From NCBI RefSeq assembly GCF_018614955.1, contig NZ_JAGGNV010000052.1, forward strand, positions 1 through 37,597: a stretch of DNA of 37,597 nt, in the 5' to 3' direction. Positions 31,408 to 37,597 of this stretch are shown here, one piece after another; positions within the stretch are counted from its first letter, which is position 1, and the number at the start of each line of letters is the position of its first letter. Both the position numbers and the translations under genes were made by a program. This stretch comes from Variovorax paradoxus (GTDB lineage Bacteria > Pseudomonadota > Gammaproteobacteria > Burkholderiales > Burkholderiaceae_C). The notes beneath the pieces are model-generated. The model searched no databases, had not been told where the DNA came from, and was given only the letters and a program-made list of their open reading frames with translations.

Positions 31408-32364
31408 ATGAAAACCTTGATCCGCCGCGTGCTCGCTGCATGCCTCTTTGCCGCCGCATCCGCGCAGGCGGCCTTTCCGGACCGGCCCATCACGCTTGTC
31501 GTGCCCTACGCACCCGGCGGCTCGGCCGATGCGCTGGCGCGCGTGCTCGCGGTGCGCATGGGTGCGAAGCTCGGCACCAGCGTGATTGTTGACAACCGCC
31601 CCGGGGCGAGTGGCACCATCGGCGCAAGCTATGCCGCCAAAGCGCCGGCCGATGGCTACACCATGCTCTACGACGCCACCCCCTATTCGATCAATCCGCA
31701 CCTGTTTCCGCGCATGCCCTTCGCGAGCAGCGCGCTGCAGCCGCTATCGCTCGTCTCGCTGGCGCCGAACATCATCATCGTCAAGACCGAGTCACCGATC
31801 AAGGATGTGAAGGACCTGGTGGCCAAGGCCAAGGCGACACCCGGCAAGCTGAACTACGCCTCCGGCGGTAGCGGCACGGTGCAACGTCTGGCGGCAGAAC
31901 TGCTGCGCCAGAAGCTCGATCTCGACATGGTGCACGTTGGCTACAAGAGCGGGGGACCTGCCATCGTCGACGTGACGGGGGGTCAGGTCGACTTCATGTT
32001 CAGCACTATCGCGGCTTCTTACCCGCTGGTCTCATCGGGCAAGCTGCGCGCGCTGGCCGTGTCGTCGCCCGAGCGTTCGAAGCGCCTGCCCGACGTGCCG
32101 ACGGTGGCCGAATCGGTGGCGCCTGGCTTTGAGGCATTCGAGTGGAATGGTTTGCTGCTGCCGGCCGGCACGCCCGAGCCCGTTGTTGCGAAGTTGCACA
32201 AGGCCCTGGTCGACGTGCTGAAGGAAGACGAGGTGAAGCAGCGTTTCACCGACGTCGGCGTGAATGCCGTCGGGTCCACGCCAGCCGAGTTCGCCACTTT
32301 CCTGAAGAAGGAGGACGCGAAGTGGGCCGAAGTGATCCGCAAGGGCAACATCAAGCTCGACTGA
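31408..32364 (+). CDS. Bug-family solute-binding protein, copy 4
   Basis: A TctC-type receptor of 318 residues. Signal peptide MKTLIRRVLAACLFAAASAQ, with AAFPDRPITLVVPYAPGGSA after it, then VIVDNRPGASGTIGASYA, APADGYTMLYDATPYSI, HVGYKSGGPAIVDVTGGQVD and RLPDVPTVAESV. An upstream ATG at 31354 overlaps the copy 3 stop (ATGA), but the signal peptide begins at 31408. The first start would add 18 residues before it, so which one is used is undecided. Confidence 0.9.
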   Translation: MKTLIRRVLAACLFAAASAQAAFPDRPITLVVPYAPGGSADALARVLAVRMGAKLGTSVIVDNRPGASGTIGASYAAKAPADGYTMLYDATPYSINPHLFPRMPFASSALQPLSLVSLAPNIIIVKTESPIKDVKDLVAKAKATPGKLNYASGGSGTVQRLAAELLRQKLDLDMVHVGYKSGGPAIVDVTGGQVDFMFSTIAASYPLVSSGKLRALAVSSPERSKRLPDVPTVAESVAPGFEAFEWNGLLLPAGTPEPVVAKLHKALVDVLKEDEVKQRFTDVGVNAVGSTPAEFATFLKKEDAKWAEVIRKGNIKLD

Positions 32365-32371
32365 ATTGCCG

Positions 32372-33259
32372 ATGGCTGCCTCCCCGCCCACGCGTCCCGT
32401 CCCGCATTCGGTCGGTCTTGAACGACCGTCGCGCGCGCTGCCCGCCGGTGCGTGCGACAGCCACATGCATATTTTCGATCCGCGGTTCACGCCGTCGCCG
32501 CACTGGAAGCGCCAGCCGCCCTGCGCAGAGGTGACCGCCTACCGCCAGCTCCAGCAACGGCTCGGGACGTCGCGAACGGTGGTCGTCAACCCGTCGACCT
32601 ACGGCACCGACAACGCCTGCATGCTAGACGCTCTTGAGCAGCTTGGTGATGAAGCGCGTGGTGTTGCGGTGGTAGGCGTCGACGTGGATGACGCCGAACT
32701 CGAGCGACTCAACGCGCAACGCGTGCGTGGACTGCGCGTGAACTTCGTGACGCCGCAATCCTGGGGCATCACCACGACGGACATGCTGCGCACGCTTGCG
32801 CGCAGGGTCGCCCACCTTGGCTGGCACATCCAGGTCTTCGTGCACCCCGAACAACTGGTTGAACTCGCACCGGCGCTTGAGGCGTTGCCAACCCCACTCG
32901 TGGTTGACCACATGGCCCGCATCGACCCCGCCGAAGGCCTGGACAGCGTCGCTTTCAACACGTTGCGTCGGCTGCTCGACCGGGGCCGCACATGGGTGAA
33001 CCTGTCTGGTGTCTACATGCGCTCGCGCGAAGGCGCTCCCGCATACCGCGACGCCCAAGCGCTCGGGCGTGCATTGGTGCGGGCCGCACCGCAGCGCATG
33101 GTGTGGGGCAGCGACTGGCCGCATACCACCGAGGCAGCAGGCTCCGTTGACGACGCAGACCTGGTTAATGTGCTGCGCGGCTGGTGCGGCGATGACGGGG
33201 TGATGGACCGTATTCTCATCGATAACCCGGCACGGCTCTACGGCTTCGGTGGCGCCTGA
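32372..33259 (+). CDS. COG3618 amidohydrolase (lactonase type), copy 2
   Basis: A 295-residue TIM-barrel hydrolase, a paralogue of the gene at 26803. It shows AGACDSHMHIFDPRFTP (metal motif), VVNPSTYGTDNACMLDALEQ, RVRGLRVNFVTPQSWG, LVVDHMARIDPAEG, WVNLSGVYMRSREGAPAYRD and MVWGSDWPHTTEA. The two copies share the STYG-x-DN and WGSDWPH words but differ through the centre, so they probably act on different lactones of the same route or on alternative substrates. Starts 7 bp after copy 4. Confidence 0.88.
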   Translation: MAASPPTRPVPHSVGLERPSRALPAGACDSHMHIFDPRFTPSPHWKRQPPCAEVTAYRQLQQRLGTSRTVVVNPSTYGTDNACMLDALEQLGDEARGVAVVGVDVDDAELERLNAQRVRGLRVNFVTPQSWGITTTDMLRTLARRVAHLGWHIQVFVHPEQLVELAPALEALPTPLVVDHMARIDPAEGLDSVAFNTLRRLLDRGRTWVNLSGVYMRSREGAPAYRDAQALGRALVRAAPQRMVWGSDWPHTTEAAGSVDDADLVNVLRGWCGDDGVMDRILIDNPARLYGFGGA

Positions 33260-33322
33260 CCACACGCGGTCAAGCCTGCCTTCACAACTGCGGCGGCATC
33301 GAAGCCGCGACGGAGATCCACG

Positions 33323-34258
33323 GTGTTCTTTCTGCAAGCTCCCCAAATTCAAGAGCTCGAGGTGTTCTCGCGAATGCCCGAAATCTTCCGGCGGCGCAAG
33401 ACAAGCGCGTGGGCCGACGCCAACCGAGGCGGCCAGGTCACGGACTCGTTTCTCGAAGGACCCGTGTTCGATGACGCCGGAAACCTTTACGTAACCGATA
33501 TTCCCTTTGGGCGCATCTTCCGCATCGACCCCGCTGGTGCATGGACACTGGTGACCGAGTACGACGGCGAGCCCAACGGGATGAAGTTTCTGGATGCGCA
33601 CACCCTCCTCGTCACCGACTACAAGGCCGGTCTTATGCGCATCGACGTGCGGGATGGCGCCGTCACACCCTATCTGCAGCGGCGCAATAGCGAACGCTTC
33701 AAGGGCGTGAACGACTTGGTGCTCGACGAGCAGGGGAATATCTACTTTACTGACCAAGGCCAGACCGGGTTGCACGACCCGACCGGGCGTCTTTACCGGT
33801 TGCGACCGGACGGCCAACTTGACCTGTTGCTGGCCAACGTGCCCAGCCCGAACGGCGTGGCACTGTCACCGGATGGCAAGCTGCTCTACCTCGCCGTAAC
33901 ACGCGGCAACTGTGTGTGGCGCGTGCCGCTTCTGACCGACGGGAGTGTGGCGAAGGTAAGTCAGTTCTTCACGTCGTACGGTCCGAGCGGCCCGGACGGC
34001 CTTGCCGTGGACGCACAAGGGCGCCTGCTGGTTGCGAACCCTGGGCTTGGCTATGTCTGGGTGCTCAATGCGCGTGGCGAACCCGTGATCGTGTTTCGTG
34101 GCCCGACAGGCGCTTCGACGACGAATCTGGCCTTTGGCGGCAGTGGAAGGTCGACTCTTTTCATCACCGATTCGACGCATGGTCAGGTGCTTATGGCCGC
34201 GCTCGATTCCGCAGGGCTTGTGTTGCATCGCGGTCGCAACACCGATGACTTTATTTGA
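33323..34258 (+). CDS. SMP-30/gluconolactonase/LRE-like protein
   Basis: A six-bladed beta-propeller lactonase of 311 residues. The metal ligands of the family are in place: E45 (FLEGPVFDDAGNLYVTD), N130 (KGVNDLVLDEQGNIYFTD), N177 (SPNGVALSPDGKLLYLA) and D225 (SGPDGLAVDAQGRLLVANPG). It hydrolyses sugar or other lactones. The start is GTG at 33323 with GGAGATC upstream. Last gene of the catabolic cluster, 63 bp after the second COG3618 hydrolase. No signal peptide is evident. Confidence 0.9.
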   Translation: MFFLQAPQIQELEVFSRMPEIFRRRKTSAWADANRGGQVTDSFLEGPVFDDAGNLYVTDIPFGRIFRIDPAGAWTLVTEYDGEPNGMKFLDAHTLLVTDYKAGLMRIDVRDGAVTPYLQRRNSERFKGVNDLVLDEQGNIYFTDQGQTGLHDPTGRLYRLRPDGQLDLLLANVPSPNGVALSPDGKLLYLAVTRGNCVWRVPLLTDGSVAKVSQFFTSYGPSGPDGLAVDAQGRLLVANPGLGYVWVLNARGEPVIVFRGPTGASTTNLAFGGSGRSTLFITDSTHGQVLMAALDSAGLVLHRGRNTDDFI

Positions 34259-34610
34259 TTCTTGGGCGATTTACCAACCGCAGAAGAACCCCATCGCAAA
34301 GGGCTGCTGAGGGCTGTATTGCGGACCTTCAACACCGGTAGTTGAAAGTCGCCAATGGGCCCGTTCCTGCCCGTCACCTTGAATGACGGCTTCGGAGCGA
34401 GCCCGGTGACCGCTATGGCGCGCGAAGCAGCCGCACGGCGGACGTCAAACTCGCCTGAAACCAGCCATCGGCTGAGGCGCGCATGGGAAATGAAGATCGC
34501 CCTACCGCCAACGCGGTTCGCTCCGCCGCCAACCTGCCTCCGGCCGCGCCCACATCGCGCCGTTGATGCATGCCGGGAGCACCGGCTACCAGATGAGTTG
34601 CCTTCGGAAC
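34259..34610. other. Intergenic region at the end of the catabolic cluster
   Basis: About 350 bp between the SMP-30 gene and the convergent minus-strand gene. A short stem TTCAAC-N7-GTTGAA (34328-34346) lacks a T-run and is not a convincing terminator. The stretch 34434-34475 resembles 9269-9310 upstream of repeat copy B. Open frames here carry no motifs. Confidence 0.4.
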
Positions 34611-35060
34611 TCATCGGACGACCCGCACACGCGGGCACGCCAGCTTTCCAAGCGCTGCCGCATGTAATCGGACCTGCAGACGTTCGTCGGGCTGCCAGGA
34701 GCCACCTTGAGCGACGAAGCGGTTGGCTGCCTCGACCACTACGGCGCTCGACTGTGCCGGGCTCTGCGGCACCTGTGCCAGAAAGTCCTCAACCCGCGCG
34801 AACTGCTGGAGGTTGAGCCGCTCCACATCCAGGAGACCGTCGGTGTCGATATCGAGAACGCAAAACGTTTGGTGCACCACTTGGACGGGGTTCCGGTCCA
34901 CCACTTCGACGACCAGATGCGCTTGGCGAACGCGTTGGCCGGCGAAGTCCGGGATCCGACAGTTGTCTTCCTTGCGCAGCATGCGCATGAAGGCGTTGCC
35001 GGCCAACGCGTGCAACATATCGTCCCCCGAAAGCAGGAATATTCTGGAAGACAGGCTCAT
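34611..35060 (-). CDS. Hypothetical protein
   Basis: The 149-residue product begins MSLSSRIFLLSGDDMLHALA and contains AFMRMLRKEDNCRIPDFAGQ, RVRQAHLVVEVVDRNPVQVV, CVLDIDTDGLLDVERLNLQQ. It is mixed alpha/beta with no signal peptide. No family with a known role is recognised. GAGG lies 7 bp before the second of two adjacent ATGs (35063 and 35060), favouring 35060. The frame stays open far upstream but is then the out-of-frame reading of the neighbouring gene. It starts 16 bp after the stop of the zinc-ribbon gene upstream, so both are likely in one transcript. Confidence 0.6.
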   Translation of the reverse strand: MSLSSRIFLLSGDDMLHALAGNAFMRMLRKEDNCRIPDFAGQRVRQAHLVVEVVDRNPVQVVHQTFCVLDIDTDGLLDVERLNLQQFARVEDFLAQVPQSPAQSSAVVVEAANRFVAQGGSWQPDERLQVRLHAAALGKLACPRVRVVR

Positions 35061-35076
35061 CATCAGTCCTCGGCCT

Positions 35077-35370
35077 TCACCGACTCCCAGGTCGGTCGCG
35101 CAGATCCCAAAGGGTACCTTGCCAGTTCGAGATTCGGCCTTCGATGCCGCAGTTTGGGCAGATCCAGAAAATGGCATTGTCACGGGCGACGCTGGCTTCG
35201 ACCTCGTCCTTCTTGCACTTGAAGCATTTCGGCGCGGCGGGGCTTCTCCCGCGACGCTTGACGCATGGGCGACCAGGTCGGTCTGGAATCGAGCCATCGC
35301 GCGCGGCCCCCTTGGTCGGGCCGATGGCCCCGCGTGGATCGAGGAAGTGCCTGAGGTCAGTGATGTACAT
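35077..35370 (-). CDS. Small zinc-ribbon protein with two compensating frameshifts
   Basis: The 97-codon frame reads MYITDLRHFLDPRGAIGPTK at the start and CFKCKKDEVEAS, NAIFWICPNCGIEGRISNWQ at the end. The four cysteines (CFKC and CPNC) form a zinc ribbon, and RISNWQGTLWDL is a conserved tail. The middle, from about residue 24 to 46, looks unrelated in this frame. The alternative minus-strand frame over the same bases (35297 down to about 35235) reads RAMARFQTDLVAHASSVAGE, which is what members of this family carry there, as recalled. Two opposite indels near 35298-35310 and 35227-35245 would explain this. The frame is restored, so the product may still fold. Confidence 0.65.
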   Translation of the reverse strand: MYITDLRHFLDPRGAIGPTKGAARDGSIPDRPGRPCVKRRGRSPAAPKCFKCKKDEVEASVARDNAIFWICPNCGIEGRISNWQGTLWDLRDRPGSR

Positions 35371-35690
35371 GCGTTTCGTTCGTCAGTCGGGGGCGCAACG
35401 GTCACTGAGGCTTGATCGCATTTGCGATTTTCCTACGGCCTTCGCCCGAATGGACAGCGCCCGCTGGCGTCGCCCCGCCATCCGCAATGTCGACCTTCGC
35501 ACCTCCGCCTGCTCGGCCACCTCGCACCCTGCGCTCCCATCTTCGCTGGTGCCAGAAGCAACCCCCAAGGTGCCCGCAATCTCTTTGGCGGGAAGGGCTG
35601 CTCGCTGCGCCGCGCGCACTGTTCTGATGCCCGTCAGCAGCGTTCGGGCTGGACGGTAGATGCGCAGACCGCGGGGGGAGGGGCAGCCGC
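35371..35690. other. Intergenic region without supported gene
   Basis: About 320 bp between two minus-strand genes. A frame on the minus strand remains open across it (TGIRTVRAAQRAALPAKEIA), but no family was recognised and no Shine-Dalgarno sequence supports a start. It may contain the promoter for the zinc-ribbon and hypothetical genes. Confidence 0.4.
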
Positions 35691-36572
35691 TCACCGCGTG
35701 TTCATATAGGCCATATACAGCGACGGATGGGCGTCGCGCAGCGCCTTGCGGCGCGCCACCACATCGTGGTGCCGGCCCTGCCGCTCCAGCCCGATCATCT
35801 CCAGCAGAAGTCGCATCGCCTGTTCGGGCGCTGTGTGAAGCGATCGCTGCGCCTGACTCAACTGACGAGACAACGCGGGCTTTTCCGTGAGGATCCACGC
35901 GGGGAACCAGGCCAAGTCGCGTACGTCGCCATGTCCCTCGAACGTCGCATCGAAGCCCTTGCGAAGTCTCTGCAGCAGCGGGTCGGCAAGCCGCTTCGTC
36001 AGCTGGTCGAATCGATCACATGACAGCCATGCGAGTTCGGCAAGCAGGCCCCACGCCTCGTCCAGATCGAGCATGCGGTAGCGCGCCTCCGCCATCCATG
36101 CCAAAGGCGCCGGAATTCGACGCCACGATTCGATGCGCGCCACGGCCTCGCTCGCCGCGGCCCAGTCTCCGGCGCGCAGCCATAGCGCGGCGGCGTGGTC
36201 ATCGCTGCACTCAGGACGAAATGGAAGGGGCGAGGCCCGCTGCGCCAACTCGCGCCACAGCGTGACCAACCATGCCGAGCCTGCCGGCGTCCCGAAAATG
36301 CGCAGTGCAGCCGGTTCAACCAGCTCGCCCAATGCACGACGCGCGTCCTGCATTGATTCGTGATCCTGCAATGGTACTGCCGTGCGTTGCTCGAGCGCAT
36401 CCACCAGCACGGAAAGCGGTGCCAGGGAGTCGTGGTTGGGAAATTCTTCGGCGAATTTGTCCCACGCCGATCTGGCGCCGAGCGGTTCGCGACGCTCAAG
36501 GGCGGCCGCGACGTCGTTGCACAGCACGGTGTCGCGACTGTGATCGAAGATGTCGAGTTGCTGCGGGTGCAT
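35691..36572 (-). CDS. Hypothetical protein, alpha-helical (TPR-like spacing)
   Basis: The 293-residue product starts MHPQQLDIFDHSRDTVLCND and is almost entirely helix-forming: VAAALERREPLGARSAWDKF, ALWLRAGDWAAASEAVARIE, WMAEARYRMLDLDEAWGLLA, MRLLLEMIGLERQGRHHDVV. The A-x-x-x-x-x-G-D-W/x-x-A-x-x spacing resembles tetratricopeptide-type repeats, but no repeat profile can be asserted by eye. No signal peptide or membrane segment. No role is recognised. Divergent from the DUF1016 gene across about 280 bp. Confidence 0.75.
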   Translation of the reverse strand: MHPQQLDIFDHSRDTVLCNDVAAALERREPLGARSAWDKFAEEFPNHDSLAPLSVLVDALEQRTAVPLQDHESMQDARRALGELVEPAALRIFGTPAGSAWLVTLWRELAQRASPLPFRPECSDDHAAALWLRAGDWAAASEAVARIESWRRIPAPLAWMAEARYRMLDLDEAWGLLAELAWLSCDRFDQLTKRLADPLLQRLRKGFDATFEGHGDVRDLAWFPAWILTEKPALSRQLSQAQRSLHTAPEQAMRLLLEMIGLERQGRHHDVVARRKALRDAHPSLYMAYMNTR

Positions 36573-36851
36573 GGTCCCGTCCGAGATGGCTGTTCTTCCG
36601 TGGAACTGTAAATCAGCCCGACAACGCCACGACCACAGCGGATTGAGAATCTCATGCCTCCAAACTCGACTCCCTCGTCGTAATCACGCTCCGCATCTGA
36701 GGCGACGCCGCTGACCACGAGCCGGATTGCCGGAGAGGCGGCGTCGCTCGGGTGAACTTTCCGGACTCAACTCTGCTATTCGCAGGACGTGTGCCCCTTG
36801 GCTTGGCGTTCCGCGGGTTCTCGGCCTATAGCCCTGATAGACTCGCTCGGA

Positions 36852-37582
36852 ATGAGCCAAGGCAGCAGTAATAGGCCAAGCAAGGCCCGCGTGAAAGTGC
36901 GCGGCCAGGCGCAAGTGCCAGCCGATCCGGGCTTCGCCGAGGTCGTTACCCTGATCCAGGCCGCCAGGGCGCGGGCGTACCACGCGGTCAACACGGCGCT
37001 GATTGACCTCTATTGGCAGGTTGGGGAATACATCAGCCGCAAGCTTGCAGGTGCGGAGTGGGGCGACGGAGTTGTCACGCAACTGGCGGCTCACCTAGCC
37101 AACACACAGCCGGGACTGCGAGGCTTCACGCGCCCCAACCTCTTTCGCATGCGGCAGTTCTACGAAGCCTATCGCGACAACGAGAAAGTCGCACCGCTGG
37201 TGAGACAATGCCGTGGACCCACAACCTCATCATCCTGAGCCAGAGCAAGCGAGCTGAAGAGCGCGAGTTCTTTCTGCGTGCCGCCGCCCGTGAGCAATGG
37301 AGCAAACGCGAGCTGGAGCGCCAGTTCGCGATCGCGCTTTTCGAGCGTGCGGTGTTGACTCCAGCGAAAGTCTCACCGGTGGTGAGACAAAGTCATCCAC
37401 AAGCTCTCAGCGTCTTCAAGGATGCCTACCTGCTCGAATTTCTTGGTCTACCAGAAGGGCATAGCGAGGCCGACCTGCATCAAGGGCTGCTCGCCCGGCT
37501 CAAGGCCTTCCTGATCGAACTCGGGCGCGACTTCTGCTTCGTCGGCTCGGAGTTTCCGGTCCAAGTGGGCAAGCAGGACTGA
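36852..37582 (+). pseudogene. DUF1016/YhcG-type nuclease, frameshifted and C-terminally truncated
   Basis: The first frame (36852-37238) gives the DUF1016 N-terminal domain: FAEVVTLIQAARARAYHAVN, TALIDLYWQVGEYISRKLAG, LRGFTRPNLFRMRQFYEAYR, ending VAPLVRQ before it leaves the family. The family continues in the +1 frame from an ATG at 37208: PWTHNLIILSQSKRAEEREF, WSKRELERQFAIALFERAVL, VFKDAYLLEFLGLPEGHSEA, IELGRDFCFVGSEFPVQVGK, QD, then stop. One missing base near 37208 (probably a C in CAACTGCCG) explains the break. Family proteins go on for ~100 residues beyond VGxQD with the PD-(D/E)xK catalytic core; here TGA interrupts. The window end prevents a check of further sequence. Members act as PDDEXK-fold nuclease-like proteins. 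Confidence 0.82.
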
Positions 37583-37597
37583 CCTTGCCCCTGAAAA

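Overview
The window is GC-rich DNA from a betaproteobacterium, most likely Burkholderiales/Comamonadaceae of the Variovorax type. That placement is an inference from the abundance of tctC/Bug-type binding proteins, a PutA without a DNA-binding domain beside an Lrp-type regulator, a short (type 2) ArgC, and codon use strongly biased to G/C in third positions. No rRNA, tRNA or CRISPR array was seen.

Layout. 1-1141: a broken IS110-family transposase abutting the 3' remnant of a glycine-rich stress-type protein gene. 1263-1541: a small exported-protein gene with a stop inside its signal peptide. 1884-5080: a LysR regulator divergent from argC, a perfect palindrome between them, then a SnoaL/NTF2-like protein. 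5520-8999: a classical (type Va) autotransporter and a small HTH protein. 9824-10984: an AlbA_2/Schlafen-type protein. 11242-15587: putA divergent from an Lrp/AsnC regulator, with a perfect palindrome between. 15669-16875: proC and a DUF202 membrane protein. 17169-21964: a polar amino-acid ABC transporter operon with an embedded fold-IV aminotransferase homologue, followed by a GntR/FCD regulator whose probable operator lies just upstream of the operon. 22704-24576: a zinc-ribbon protein with duplicated GGEFIV motifs, a nucleotidyltransferase-fold protein and a glutathione-S-transferase. 24724-34258: a LysR regulator and a nine-gene same-strand catabolic cluster with four Bug-type solute-binding proteins, two COG3618 lactonase-type hydrolases, an RraA-like aldolase, a D-2-hydroxyacid dehydrogenase and an SMP-30 lactonase. 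34611-36572: three minus-strand hypothetical genes, one apparently carrying two compensating frameshifts. 36852-37582: a frameshifted DUF1016/YhcG nuclease gene.

How the genes work together. PutA degrades proline to glutamate and is probably controlled by the adjacent Lrp protein; proC makes proline from pyrroline-5-carboxylate. The ABC operon imports a polar amino acid whose identity is not visible, under probable GntR control. The 25.7-34.3 kb cluster looks like a complete uptake and degradation route for an organic acid passing through lactone, hydroxy-acid and aldol-cleavable intermediates. Its four binding proteins have no TctA/TctB membrane partners here.

The least expected structure is a diverged repeat of about 205 bp, present three times in the same orientation (4037-4244, 9348-9558, 22187-22388), always in otherwise empty intergenic DNA. 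It has internal direct and inverted repeats, a conserved ribosome-binding-site-like core and a three-copy CAAAnTTAGG motif. It may be a MITE-like derivative of an insertion sequence or an intergenic structured element.
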